Shown here piece by piece: positions 33,706 through 46,379 of a stretch of 64,000 nt of DNA. Origin of the DNA: Tetrapyrgos nigripes (Eukaryota; Basidiomycota; Agaricomycetes; Agaricales; Campanellaceae); NCBI GenBank assembly GCA_013368315.1, contig JAACJM010000005.1, positions 1,178,001 to 1,242,000 on the forward strand. The letters are read 5' to 3'. Below the pieces are notes generated by a model. That model made no database searches. It saw nothing but the letters and a program-made list of their open reading frames with translations, and was not told where the DNA came from. Every line of letters begins with the position of its first letter. Positions within the stretch are counted from its first letter, which is position 1. The translations under genes were made by a program, and so were the position numbers.

Positions 33706-34115
33706 GATCTAGACTCTTACTTAGTTTAGGAGTCGGACGCTCACGTGTATATTATAAGTAGACGACGCAACGTGTTGTGGGAATCCACCTTCTCTTTTGG
33801 TCGTGTCTCAAAGACCGCTTTACAAAGGTCTAATTATCGTCGTAAGTACTATTAATTTCGATTATCATTCGTCTCAGTGCTCTGTGCGGACTCGCCGTCC
33901 TCATCGTCGTGCCTCCGTGGCCATTGTTACGCCTCCGTGGCTAAGCCATTGTGGCCATCGTCTCGCCTCCATGGCTTAGCCTCAGCGGCTCAACGTATAC
34001 CTTGCCTAAGCCATATTCCCGTGGTCATCATGATCATAATGACAGTGGGTATAACGTATAGTCTTGGGATCCGAGTGTCCATTCAAGGAAGTCTATACAT
34101 ACAGCTCAGTATGTA

Positions 34116-34631
34116 ATCATTACCGTAGGCAGACAACGGGCCACTCACTTATAGCGCTGCTGTCTCCCAAGACAAATCCCCTAGGAACAGTGATAGAACG
34201 CCCGTTAAGACCTTGTTGAGGAACAGTCATGTAGTTCCAGTCGACGGCGGTTCTTCCAGAGAGAGGAGCGAAGAAGGGAACTTCTACATTGAGATTATCT
34301 GTGTCGCTGCATGAACACAAAGGTTAGATGTTAAAAAAATCGAAAAGAAGATACATCAGCACTCACTCAACACCAGCTTCATAGCCAAAACCTTCTTCGT
34401 AAGATCTTCACTCAGACGACTCGCAACAACACTACCGGCGGTTCTAGCTAGATAGTAAGAATAACGTCAGGATGTAACAAAACAAAACCACAAGGTTAAC
34501 CCACCTCCAATGACAATGAAATCGTAGTTCTTGGAAGGAAGGTTGGCAGGGTTAGTGAAGAGAGCAGCTTGGGTGGGAAGAGAAAAGAAAGAAAACACGG
34601 TGGCAAAAGCCAACGCAGAGAATTGTGTCAT
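34116..34631 (-). pseudogene. 5' fragment of a GMC oxidoreductase (aryl-alcohol-oxidase-like)
   Basis: Starts at ATG 34631 with a typical secretion signal (MTQFSALAFATVFSFFSL) followed by the FAD-binding segment YDFIVIGGG. Splicing to about 34443 restores GGGTAGSVVASRLSED, the Rossmann dinucleotide motif. The next residues should read VLAxEAGV, but one base is missing and the frame breaks (reads AMKLVL). A third exon (about 34313-34141) carries VEVPFFAPL, DWNYMTVPQQGL and GFVLGDSSAI, characteristic of fungal AAO-type GMC oxidoreductases, where GGSSAIN is usual. The sequence then runs into a donor site with no further exons, so more than three quarters of the family's usual length (about 590 residues) is missing. 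These enzymes are secreted and supply hydrogen peroxide for lignin attack; this copy cannot be functional. Confidence 0.85.
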
Positions 34632-34639
34632 GGTGGGAT

Positions 34640-35090
34640 GAGGGAAGGAGTGTACACTGTACACATGAGCCGGACGTTAAACAAACCGGGGAAGAGATAG
34701 ACCAGGAACACCAGAGGGAGCTTTGGCTGTCTGGACTTACGTCGAGGTTGTCAGGGAAGCGACGCGGGTACCATCATTGGCATCAATGTATTGGCGTCGG
34801 ACCAGCGTATTCGGGTGGTGCCTGGACAAAATCCATTTGGTCAATCCGTCGTTTCACCAATTCTGCAGGGAGAAACAAGACAATTAAAAGAAAGGCATAC
34901 CTTGCATTATAGTGTCTTGAGCAGTCATTTCACTAATTTTGCAAAAAATATTGGGTGTTTTCTGGGTATCCACAGGTATCTATGGTCTAGGCCATGATCC
35001 TGGTATACTTAGTTTTCGATATTATTATACTTTGCAGCCGCTAGACGCGATTTGGTACGACGAGGAGACCTGTCAAAAAACTTCCCACGG
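34640..35090. other. No supported gene
   Basis: Upstream flank of the oxidoreductase fragment. The minus strand between about 34865 and 34745 reads as a short open peptide ending in a splice-donor-like GTAAG, which may be another gene remnant, but nothing is identifiable. Confidence 0.3.
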
Positions 35091-35108
35091 TGACTAAGGG
35101 TTATCGCC

Positions 35109-36519
35109 CGCCTCACAATGACCGGTATAGGGAAATCTGCGGGTACCCCATGCGGGTCTGCGGGTGGGCTGCGGGTACCATTAAATATTTGAGTTCAGCA
35201 TTATATGGCATACATACGAGCATTTGTAACATAGTAGAGAGACATAAAAGTGAATATAGAGCTTGTAGATAGACTTCAACGAAGTGTAGTGAAACTCAAA
35301 TGTACATGGATAAGCACAGCCACTCACTCCCATCTGCAGTAGTCTCATTCCTAACTCGAGTATTTCTCTACAAAGCAGCCTAGATATTTTTGCCAAAAGC
35401 TTATTGCATGCACTAGAGACTATTTCCATTCTCTGCATGCCAATATTCTATGAATTATGTACCCAAATTACCCTTAGACTTGAAATGAAGCCTGCATCAA
35501 TAAAACTCTTCGTGGTTCGCAGTGTAAATGCAACATACTCATTCTAATACATCACTGAGTCAATGTTTCAAGTGTTCAATAAAGTAATTTGTTCATCCAA
35601 TTCTAGAAAAGTCAAGATCAATGTGAATTCAGCCCAAGGTTTACTAGAATTTATGATAGAAATTTACTTCTACACATTGAGCATGTCAAGGTACTGGCTA
35701 TTAGTACAGAAGCTACAACATTCCTTGTTTTCAAACTGTTAGATGTTGTGTGGATGTTAGTAATGCTCACGAATGGTACCCGCATGGTACCCGCAGTGGC
35801 TGTGCACATGCGGGTACCCATGCGGGTACCTATGCGGGTACTATGTTTCTTGCCTTGATGTTGTATGAGAGTCCGTTGAAGAGAATGAACGGCTATTTGC
35901 ACATACATACTACTGTCCTGGCGTGAATGAAAGCTCAGTCTCCCTGACCAAAAAAAATCCAGAAGAAATCCAAAAAAAAATAAATAGAAAATGTCAAATC
36001 TGGTGTTAGATTTTTTGGCTGTAATTTGTGACTGAACTGCCTTTCATGCTGGTACACTAACCTGCCTGCTGAAGTAGCATCAACAGCGGGCCGTATGATG
36101 CTTTTACCAAGCCATTTCTACAAAAAGAATATTCTATGCAACTAAGGGTATGTAACGTTGGATACTCATACTTACAAGCAGTCCCATTTGCAGAGAAGGG
36201 CAAAAGTAAGTGCAGAGTGGGTCAGAAAGTGTCAATGATAGGTGATGCTGAGTCTTGCATATACCACATAAATCCCATCATTTTTGTATGAATGATTTTA
36301 CCTCAATACCGACAGCGCTTTCTGTTCTTTGTGAAATTGCTACACAACAGACTCTGCATTTTGAAAGGACTATCTACACAATAAAAAGAGCAATTAGAAG
36401 GCTTAATCAACTAAGATTCTACATGATAAGCAAAGGGTAATGGGTACCCGCATCACCCGCATCACCCGCATGTACCCGCTGTGTACCCGCATGGGGTACC
36501 CGCAGATTTCTGATACCCG
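35109..36519. mobile_element. Non-autonomous element with GCGGGTACC-rich ends
   Basis: GAAATCTGCGGGTACCCCAT at about 35131 is repeated in reverse complement at about 36490-36510, and both ends hold further copies of GCGGGT(ACC): three more on the left, five more on the right. A third cluster of five lies in the middle at 35775-35845. Repeated subterminal motifs next to short inverted ends resemble hAT-type elements, but no target duplication could be matched and there is no transposase frame, so the class is open. The interior shows no gene. Confidence 0.6.
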
Positions 36520-36552
36520 CACAATGACCATAGTGGGACTTGTTATAATTGT

Positions 36553-36631
36553 AGTCCCCGACTCTCCCGCCTCTTTGATGTCGGACATTTTGACTCCACT
36601 AGGCCTTCTCTCTGAAAGAGAGTCGGGGACT
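36553..36631. repeat. 79-bp hairpin element
   Basis: AGTCCCCGACTCTC at the left end is exactly complementary to GAGAGTCGGGGACT at the right end, enclosing about 50 bp. It is MITE-sized. The surrounding stretch 36640-37720 contains no supported gene. Confidence 0.75.
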
Positions 36632-37724
36632 GCACCAAGTTGCCCATGAATGAAACAATCGCATAGACTGTAACTCTTGATAGAAAGAGGACCGTATGTA
36701 TTTACATTACAGGAGAACTTGAGGACCCATTTGTCTGTGAGAGCTGGAAAACGTTGCGGAAAGGTTGCTTTCCAGTTATTGGTAGTTGTTGCTATGACTG
36801 GAGTGACGTGTAAGCATGAGTCACAAGGCTGATTTCGGTCAGTTCGGAAGGCTGAGGTAGCGTGTAAAATTTAGAACCCGTGAGAAAGTTGGCTACTGAA
36901 TTGAGGGGTCGACATAAGTTAACTCGGCCTAAAGCGCCTTGTAACGATGTGAGTACGTCATAAGTCCTTTCCCTCCGCTGTTGACGACTACAGGCCCAAC
37001 CACAACAAGCTTCAGACGTGTTTTCCTTCCCTCAGTAGCCGTCGAAAGTTGCCAAGGGCCGCTCTCTGAATCACTATGGCTTCCTCCACCCAATCCAAGG
37101 TCATTTATAATTGAAGGCATCGTTACATTAAGATATTGGGCTCTATCTGATTTTTTACTGCATATGAAACCATTTTATTTATCCAATAATGGGCCTCGTA
37201 ATTTGCCATGTGAAGCAGTGGTACCTTTCCCCAGTAGAAGATGTGATGCATATGGTTGCTATCAGTAATAATCAACTCCATGGATGGATCTGGACTGCCT
37301 TAACTCCAGTGCTATCAGAAGGTAGAGGAGGACAAAGGAATGCAAGTTTGTGAACTAACTTTGCAAGACATGTGCCTTGAGATCTCTGATTCATACATAT
37401 GCTTAGGCTTGCTGCATGATTATTTAGTGGTTAGTGGGAAAAAATACCTGATAGACTTTAGATATATGGCAATTCCATTCTTCATGAAGTCATAAAAGTA
37501 TCACTAAAATAAATCAGTGTGTATATTTTGGGTGGATTTTCAGCAAACAAAAGTAGATTTCACATGTAGTAACTAGATTTTTAGAAGGTTTTTTTTTGAT
37601 ATGCTGAAAATTTTCAGACTTAGACTAAAACCTATAAAAGGGTCAGATAGATGCTAATGTACAAGTGCAGAAGAAAAATACATTAGGATGGAATATCTCC
37701 AAAATTGATTCAATTTGCTATATA

Positions 37725-40700
37725 TCAACTTTTATTGTGATCCCAAACAGAGGTCCAATCCTTTCCATAAATAAAGTTGTCCCAATTAACTTTGACAGCA
37801 AAATTGTCAGCATTAGGCGGAATGGTGAGTACTTGTCTGTGGTCAGCAAATCCACCTCGGATATTGGGAGGTAGCCAAAGGATAAGTTTTGAATTGGGTC
37901 CTGGAGTATGCAACCATCCATCATCATCAACAAAGCATGATTCATTCTTGGGAGAGTGAGCATAGGATTGAACCAAGCCTTCAGATGTGTGAGCATGTGT
38001 TAGTTCAATACTGGTATTTGAGGTTCGAACAGTCTTGTCTCCTGATCCAGAGTCTATGTGTCTTCTGTCAGGAGAGTATGCCACTGTCCAGATCTGATCA
38101 GTGCAGCCTTCCAGAGGCTGACCTACTTGCTGGCCAGTCTGAGTGTCCAAGATCCTTACTGTCCTGTCTGAGGATCCAGAGGCTACATGCCTTCCATCTG
38201 GAGAGTATGCCACTGACCAGATCGAATCAGTGTGGCCTTCCAGAGGCTGACCCACTTGCTGGCCAGTCTGAGTGTCCCAGATCCTTACTGTCCTGTCTGA
38301 GGATCCAGAGGCCACATGCCTTCCATCTGGAGAGTATGCCACTGACCAGATCGAATCAGTGTGGCCTTCCAGAGGCTGACCCACTTGCTGGCCAGTCTGA
38401 GTGTCCCAGATCCTTACTGTCCTGTCTGAGGATCCAGAGGCCACATGCCTTCCATCTGGAGAGTATGCCACTGACCTGATCCAAGTAGTGTGGCCTTCCA
38501 GAGGCTGACCCACTTGCTGGCCAGTCTGAGTGTCCCAGATCCTTACTGTCCTGTCATCAGATCCAGAGGCCACATGCCTTCCATCTGGAGAGTATGCCAC
38601 TGACCTGATCCAAGTAGTGTGGCCTTCCAGAGGCTGACCCACTTGCTGGCCAGTCTGAGTGTCCCAGATCCTTACTGTCCTGTCATCAGATCCAGAGGCC
38701 ACATGCCTTCCATCTGGAGAGTATGCCACTGACCTGATCGAATCAGTGTGGCCTTCCAGAGGCTGACCCACTTGCTGGCCAGTCTGAGTGTCGCAGATCC
38801 TTACTGTCCTGTCATCAGATCCAGAGGCCACATGCCTTCCATCTGGAGAGTATGCCACTGACCAGATCGAATCAGTGTGGCCTTCCAGAGGCTGACCCAC
38901 TTGCTGGCCAGTCTGAGTGTCCCAGATCCTTACTGTCCTGTCATCAGATCCAGAGGCCACATGCCTTCCATCTGGAGAGTATGCCACTGACCTGATCCAA
39001 GTAGTGTGGCCTTCCAGAGGCTGACCCACTTGCTGGCCAGTCTGAGTGTCCCAGATCCTTACTGTCCTGTCTGAGGATCCAGAGGCCACATGCCTTCCAT
39101 CTGGAGAGTATGCCACTGACCTGATCCAATCAGTGTGGCCTTCCAGAGGCTGACCCACTTGCTGGCCAGTCTGAGTGTCCCAGATCCTTACTGTCCTGTC
39201 ATCAGATCCAGAGGCCACATGCCTTCCATCTGGAGAGTATGCCACTGACCAGATCCAATCAGTGTGGCCTTCCAGAGGCTGACCCACTTGCTGGCCAGTC
39301 TGAGTGTCCCAGATCCTTACTGTCCTGTCATCAGATCCAGAGGCCACATGCCTTCCATCTGGAGAGTATGCCACTGACCAGATCGAATCAGTGTGGCCTT
39401 CCAGAGGCTGACCCACTTGCTGGCCAGTCTGAGTGTCCCAGATCCTTACTGTCCTGTCATCAGATCCAGAGGCCACATGCCTTCCATCTGGAGAGTATGC
39501 CACTGACCAGATCGAATCAGTGTGGCCTTCCAGAGGCTGACCCACTTGCTGGCCAGTCTGAGTGTCCCAGATCCTTACTGTCCTGTCATCAGATCCAGAG
39601 GCCACATGCCTTCCATCTGGAGAGTATGCCACTGACCAGATCGAATCAGTGTGGCCTTCCAGAGGCTGACCCACTTGCTGGCCAGTCTGAGTGTCCCAGA
39701 TCCTTACTGTCCTGTCATCAGATCCAGAGGCCACATGCCTTCCATCTGGAGAGTATGCCACTGACCAGATCGAATCAGTGTGGCCTTCCAGAGGCTGACC
39801 CACTTGCTGGCCAGTCTGAGTGTCCCAGATCCTTACTGTCCTGTCATCAGATCCAGAGGCCACATGCCTTCCATCTGGAGAGTATGCCACTGACCAGATC
39901 CAATCAGTGTGGCCTTCCAGAGGCTGACCCACTTGCTGGCCAGTCTGAGTGTCCCAGATCCTTACTGTCCTGTCTGAGGATCCAGAGGCCACATGCCTTC
40001 CATCAGGGGAATATGCCACCTGGCGCACTATTGACTTAGCATTAATTGTCAGCAACTGAGCATCCAGCAGGAAATTTCCAATATTCACTCCTTTTTTTAA
40101 GTACCCCCCTATTAAATCTAACCAATTGGTGTTTCCAAGCAGTCCTGTCCTACTCTGTTGAATTGACTCTGGTACTGTCTCCTTGGCATGGCTTTGCCAA
40201 TGCCTTTTGGATGATATTGGAGACATGACTCTTGACATTGCCTTTTTTATCACCTTTGTTATGGACTTTCGCTTCTTTTGTTCGATATGTTCTGGTTGAC
40301 CTGCACTCAATGAGTTTTTTAACCTGAATGAAATGTGATTGTAGCATTGGCAATGCTGATATATACAAGTGGGCAGTTGATTCATTCAATGGTACTGCAA
40401 AGTTGTCCAACAATTTCCTGGCTTGATCAGCAAATGCTTCAATTTGGTAAATCTGCATAATCATATCTTAATATTTGCTTGTCGTGATCTGTAAACTTGA
40501 TCTTACCTTCATCTTGTTTGCCCATAACTTCATACTTGACATGTTGCCTTTCAATTCATACACTTTACCCAACAAACTCATACATTCAATCCAGTATATT
40601 GACCATTTTCCAGATATGAATATGTTTATATTCTCCAAGATTTCAGGAGCAAGAGTTTCTGCCTTTTTCAAGTGATGAGTCCAGAAAACACAGCTAAACT

Positions 40701-42303
40701 GCAACTGAGCAGAGACCTTTAACTTGATATCGTCAGCCAATGATGCAATTTGTGCATTCTTTACTACTGAAGTCTTCAAGTCACAGATATTGAATCTTAG
40801 TTCCTCCATTAGAATGCTCATGCAGCGATTGACAAGTGGACCATGATACTCCAATAAGTGTAGACAAAAGCCAACTGGGGCCATAGTGGAGGTTATGAAA
40901 TCTGCAAATGATAGATGATAGTACAGCTTCCCATTCACTTCATATAATAATGCTTGAAGTGGATGAAGCACTTTCTGCACAATCTTGGGTGATAGGCCTG
41001 ATTCCACAAGTTTGCTCAGCACAAAAGGTGAAATTGGCTCCATCACAACTAATAGTATCCCTATAACCTTCCTGAAAAATTCTTGGTCTTGAGAATCTTT
41101 GAATGACTCCTCCAAAATTGTCTTGTACAAAGCATATAACTCTGCATGGACATTATAGTTTCCTTGATCATTTGATTTTGTGAGAGCAAGGATAATTTTC
41201 AAATTACCCACTTCATCTTTTCCATTCTCAATGAATTTTGAAGCTGTCATAGCCCACATGAAAAGACCAGCTGCTTTCTCTGTTAGAGTTTCAACATGAG
41301 GTTCAATATCCTCCCATGCTCCCAGCTTCATCAATTTGGACCTAAGCACCTGTCGTATATCCTCACTTGCATGGTATTGTTCCATGAGATCAAATGATCT
41401 CACTGCAATCTCTGCATCTCTTGCATACCATACTTTAACCTGTGGGCGGCTTGTAATGACTATTCTAAGCCATTTCAGTTGCAATGAGAGTGCAATAAGC
41501 AACTCAATTAGAATGTCCTGCTGCTCTTGGCCTCCCCATTCATCCAAACCATCAATTATAATGGCAACATGCCTATCTGTCTCTGCAGGTAGAAGAACTG
41601 GATTGAGAAACGCAGCAAATTGGTGTTTAAGAGGTAATCCTGCAGCATTTAAAGAAGGCTCCTGCTCAAACTTCTGAGCTAGGCTTCTTCCATAGCCTCC
41701 AAATACTTTTGCCAGATGGTAGCACATTGTGGGTGCCAATAATGATGTGTTGCTGGTCTCTTGTCCCTTGACACAATGAAATGTCAATGCCAACTTAAGT
41801 TTATCGTTGATTTCTCTGAACCTCTCCGCAACTGACACTGCAATAGCACTTTTTCCAGTGCCAGCAATGCCAAAAACCCAGGCTATCTTGCTGTCTGGGT
41901 TCACCACCCATTCACAAAGATCATTCAACACTTGTATTCTAGTCCCTTCCATGCATGTGTCCTTCTTTTGAACATGATTGATGATTGGTGTGAGCTTTTC
42001 TCTCAGAGTGGCCTCAAGACTTTCAGCATCTATAAAAGCACTGAATCAAATATCATAGATCAGTCTCAAAATACTTACTGTAATAATTGTTAGTTGTAGT
42101 AATCATGTCTCTTCCCACATTGTTGAGGGTTGAGCCATGGATACTGAAATTGGATGCTTGTGATAACATTTGTTGAGAAGCTGCAAGTGTCTCTATTAGT
42201 GGCTACTCCAAAATTGACAATGGAATATTTAAATGAAATTCAAAGACCACGCACCTGCTTTTAGCAGCCCGGGTGGATCACCACTTCTATAATTTCCAGA
42301 CAT
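37725..42303 (-). CDS. NACHT-WD40 (NLR/STAND) receptor, five exons, about 1451 residues
   Basis: Exons (minus): 42303-42255, 42192-42079, 42029-40507, 40452-40324, 40265-37725. Introns of 62, 49, 54 and 58 bp have GT/AG ends and keep frame; the last two junctions are the least certain. The N-terminus has the motif FSIHGSTLNNVGRDMITTTN (residues 33-52) common before NACHT in agaricomycete NLRs. The NACHT domain has Walker A GIAGTGKS (108-115) and Walker B IIIDGLDEW (211-219), then ITSRP. From about residue 686 run 15 WD40 repeats of 43 residues plus one degenerate repeat, then a C-terminal WLHTPGPNSKLILWLPP segment typical of these proteins. STAND NTPases of this type oligomerise on ligand recognition and act in non-self recognition or incompatibility (Podospora HET-D/E are the studied relatives). 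No effector domain is recognised at the N-terminus. No stop or frameshift is seen. Confidence 0.85.
38030..40040 (-). repeat. Array of fifteen near-identical 129-bp WD40-encoding repeats
   Basis: Fifteen consecutive 43-codon units differ almost only at a few codons: Ser or Asp in GSxDR, Asp or Thr after GHT, Ser or Trp at the next position, and Trp or Arg before SVAYSPDG. Unit 10 has RICD and unit 15 has RILD, and a sixteenth unit is degenerate. Such homogeneity in DNA and protein implies recent amplification or gene conversion. Open frames on the opposite strand across the array are by-products. Confidence 0.95.
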
Positions 42304-42421
42304 AACAAAACGGATAAAATGGTATAGCCTATGCTAGTGTATGCACCATCAGATAAACGTTTATGTCTGATATCTTAGCATTTAATACTCACCTATCTTC
42401 CAACCCTATTCAACTGATCAA

Positions 42422-42720
42422 TCAGGAAGAAGTACTGCGAAAAATGTCAGCTTCACGCGGAATGGCTTTCGTGCTATTGCGCGAGATGAAAAATTTTGCC
42501 TCGTGCTCTTTCCAAAAATAATCATGTTGACTCAGAAGAGCGGCACTTACCGGTGTTGGATTGATGTCAAGAGCTGCGAAAAGTGTCAGCTTCACGTGAA
42601 CTTGAGTTGATGCCCTTGCGCGAAATGCAAACTTTGCCTCATGGCAGCAACTAATGATAAAGTTCTGACTGGGGCAAAGGGCCATCGCTTCGCGTGGCAA
42701 GTTATGAGGCCTTCTCACAT
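42422..42720. repeat. Imperfect 138-bp direct duplication upstream of the NLR gene
   Basis: GCTGCGAAAAxTGTCAGCTTCACG recurs near 42434 and 42574, followed in both by a GCGCGA/GCGCGAAATG and TTTGCCTC segment. A 98-codon minus-strand frame spans both copies but has no recognisable domain. It lies immediately upstream of the NLR start codon and could include its promoter. 42730-43015 shows no gene. Confidence 0.5.
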
Positions 42721-43015
42721 ACAGGGGAGGCAGGCACCAGGCCGGTTGGAGTCCAACCGTCTTGAAGATGGTTGATCAGCCTTCTTAGACGGCAACTGCG
42801 GCATCAACAATATGACGCATGTTGATTACACTACTATTAGAATGTTCTGTGCTAGCGCCAGCAGGTCATCATTGACTCATGTGCAACAGACACTTTTGCG
42901 CACTTGTGAGTTAAACACCTTTGTTCATACATATAGTGACCTTTAGGATACTTACTTACTGTGTCTGTTGATCGGAGAACCACACTGTAGGGATAGATAG
43001 ATTTAGCTGCTCTTC

Positions 43016-46000
43016 ATGTCATCCCGCAAAGGCAAGATCATATGTATATGCTCCGAGTGCAAAAAGCAGTTGTGTATGGTAAATGGCCAGCATATCCCTA
43101 GGAGGAAAGTTAGTTACTCAACTCAGGATGCACATATGCAACATGATAGAGAGGAAAAAAAGGCTCAGGAGAGAGTGGCAGAAGAACATTTCAATCAAGA
43201 ATCTGCTCTGCAGCCAGATATTCCTAATGATGAGCCCATGGTATTGAATATAGAAGCCATTTCAAACAACCTGTGTAAGTCCCTGTGCTTTGAATTTGCT
43301 TTACAACTTACTGAATTTAAACTCTTTAGATATTGGACTTGAACAAATACAAAAGATCTCAGTGCTCCTGGTGTCATGGCTGAATCTTTGTGCTGGAGTC
43401 AGTCACCAGACATCAAATATAGTGTTATGGGTTCTACAAATAATCTTTACTGTCATCATCCAACTTTTGTGTCTTTTGATCAAGGCCTTGGGTAAAAATG
43501 TTGATCTCTCACCACCTCGTATCCCATCAGATGTTCGTACATGCTACAGTATTGTTGGTATTGAGCCTCACATTATACGCACAACTTGCTGCCCTAAATG
43601 CTTCACCCTTTATAATCTGAATCAAATTACTGCATTATGTGATTGGAAGGAGCTAGAAAGTACCAGAAAGGTCTGTGGACAGAGATTGTTGAGGCAAAGA
43701 AAGACACGCAATGGAGTAAAAGCTGTACCCCAGCAGCTATTCAGTACACAAGATCTGGAAGACTGGTTGAAGTTTTTCCTTGGCCGACCTGGAATTGAAA
43801 ATATTATTGATAAATCTTATGCACATGTGCCCCCAGAGAATGGGGATATGCATGGAATTTGGGATAGTCCTGCATGGCAGAATGGACCCCTTGGTAATTT
43901 TCCACTGCAGAAAGGAAATCTTACTTTCAGCCTTTTTATAGACTGGTTCAATCCTTTGGGGAATAAAACTGCTGGAAAGCATGTCTCATCTGGATTGATA
44001 CTCATGTGTTGTATGAACCTGCCCCAGGATATGTGATACCTTCCAGAGAATATGTTTGTGGTAGGCCTGACTCCAGGACATTTACCTGACACAACTACTA
44101 TTTCTAATATCTTACAACCAGTTGTTGAATTACTTTCAGAATATTTTACAGATGGAAAGATACTATCAACATACCTTTATCCAGAGGGTCAATCTATGCA
44201 TGTGGCAGTTTTGCCACTCATTGGTGATCTTGAGGCAATTGCAAAGATTACAGGATTTCTTGGCCCCAAGTGCAAAGAGGCTATGTTCGTGGTGTAATAT
44301 CCATATAGATGACAAGCATATGTTTGAGTTGAGCAGATGGCCTAGCAGGGTTTCAGAGGTAGTCAAAGAACAAGCTCAGCACTGGAAATTACTGGATCAA
44401 AAAGGAAAACGCAATGCATATACCACCAGCACTGGTGTTAGATGGACAGTACTACATGAGCTCCCATACTGGAGCCCTGTTGAACAGATTGTTTTGGGCT
44501 TCATGCATAATACTCTTGAGGGCATCCTGCAACAACATTTGTGCTACATTTGGAACATTGGAACAGACATTGCACCTGAGCAGGAATATTCAAGTAGTGA
44601 TGACAGTGATAATAATTTGCACCCTTCAGACATAGACACAGAGCTGGAAGACCTTCTGTCAGAGAGTGAAGAAGCTGAAAGAGCATCAAGTTCCTCTACA
44701 ATACGTGCTAGCTCAATGACACTGTCAGAACATACAGCAGATAGCTCTGCAACACCTACCCCATCATATTGTCATGCTCTGTGGCATAGCCTGGAAGACT
44801 CAGAGGACAGATTATATTCTACCAGAAGAGGATATGAAAGACAACATTGAACATGTAGATGACATAGATATGGAAGATCATCCTTATTTTATTGAAGGAG
44901 AAGAAGAATTCAACTTCACTGATGGTGAATTACAAGTCATTCACGATTGCATCAGGGATGTTACCTTGCCTACACATATAGATCGTCCACCTGAGAATCT
45001 TGGAGAGAGACAATATGGGAAACTTACGGCTGATGAACTACTTGTCCTTTTTTCCTATATTTTTCCTTTAATCATACCAACATTTTGGCATGATTCTGGA
45101 GATCCATACAAGGAAGCTCTTCTAACCAATTTTTACCATTTGGTATCCTCAACAAATATCATTGCCTCCTTTACCACTTCAAATACAGAGGCAGACCTTT
45201 ATGGGGAGCATTGTGTAGACTATTGCAGGGGATTAGCAGCATGCTTTCGAAAATATGACCCAAAGCCTAATCACCACTATGCATTGCACAATCCAGCTCT
45301 GCTCAAATACTGGGGGCCTTTGTCAGCTATAAGTGAGTTTCCAGGTGAAAAAACAAATGGTATACTGCAAAAGATTAAGACAAACGACCAGTCTTGTAAG
45401 TATCAATTTCAAACTAATAAGGTGTAAACTTTAGGTTAATTTCTCCAGATCATATTGACTTTACTATGCTTTGACAGTTTTGTCACCATGGCTGACTTGA
45501 AGCATTAGTCCATGATAATCAGAATGGAGATTCTGTTGTTGAAGAGGCTGCTGCAATAATGCTACCCAAAAAAAGCTATAGATCAGATGCAGTGCCAGCT
45601 GCTATCTTTACTCCCAAAGAAGAAGCTCAGATCATAGCTAAAGGGAAAAGATTATAAGATGTTGATTATGCAATGCTCCTTACCTACATGCAGACTACAG
45701 ATGAACCATGGCAAGGACAAAATGAATATCCATATTTGCCTGGTGCACTTGTTTTGCCTGCAAGAGCTGAACTACCCACACAAGTCAACTTCAATGGTCA
45801 TACATATAGCTGCTACAGAGCACATCCTGGAAATAGTTCTATACAGTTTCACATTGATGAACAAACAGTTCACACTGGTTTTATTAATGCAATCTGGCAA
45901 ATGCCAATTAAAAAGACTATGCGCACATTTTTACTAGTACGAATCCATACTGAACTCAGCTTTAAAGAGCAGCAGTTAGGACCTTATTTTGGATTTCCAA

Positions 46001-46170
46001 GGTTATACTGTAAAATTGTTAATTCTGCTCCTGGAGGCCAGTGGTGTATTATAGAGCCAGAAAAAATAATCACCCATATTTCAACATATCTGTTACCTAG
46101 AGGAACATATGGCATTGATAAAGAAATTCTTGCTATTTGTTGGGCTTTAAATAGGGGATGTCAGCAGTAA
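43016..46170 (+). pseudogene. CACTA (Tnp2-type) transposase, decayed
   Basis: The protein can be followed from MSSRKGKIICICSECKKQ through an intron (43275-43329) to the Tnp2 core: LVSWLNL, CCPKCFTLYNL, FIDWFNPLGNK, YLPENMFVVGLTPG, LIGDLEAIAKITGFLGP, SWCNIHIDD, ELPYWSPVEQIVLGFMHNTLEG, an acidic insert, then EFPGEKTNGILQKIK and a C-terminal part ending near 46170. An intron lies near 45395-45448. Lesions: TGA at 44034-44036 where Arg is expected (PQDM-stop-YLPEN), a one-base insertion near 44268, a frameshift in 44775-44830, TGA at 45472-45474 and 45493-45495 (stops in TML-stop-QFCHHG-stop-LEAL), and TAA at 45655-45657. It cannot make transposase. No CACTA termini or 3-bp target duplication were found, so the element's limits are unknown. 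Confidence 0.85.
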
Positions 46171-46379
46171 TTTTTTTTTCATATGCCTGAGATAATATTA
46201 AGGATTCAGTTGTTATCTCTCATAAATTCATATTACAAAAATTTTCATGTTTTGCTTGCCCTGATAAGAGCTCACAATATCCTAATGGAGACTGTTGTAA
46301 GAGGACAGTTTCTTTTTGTACCCTTTTTCATATTTTGTGTCACAAAGAGGCGAGTGCTTAGATAGCGATAACGAGGAGC

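Noticed and set aside
39239..40039. 266-codon plus-strand frame rich in Pro/Leu/Ser
   Set aside because: It is the antisense shadow of the WD40 repeats of the NLR gene.
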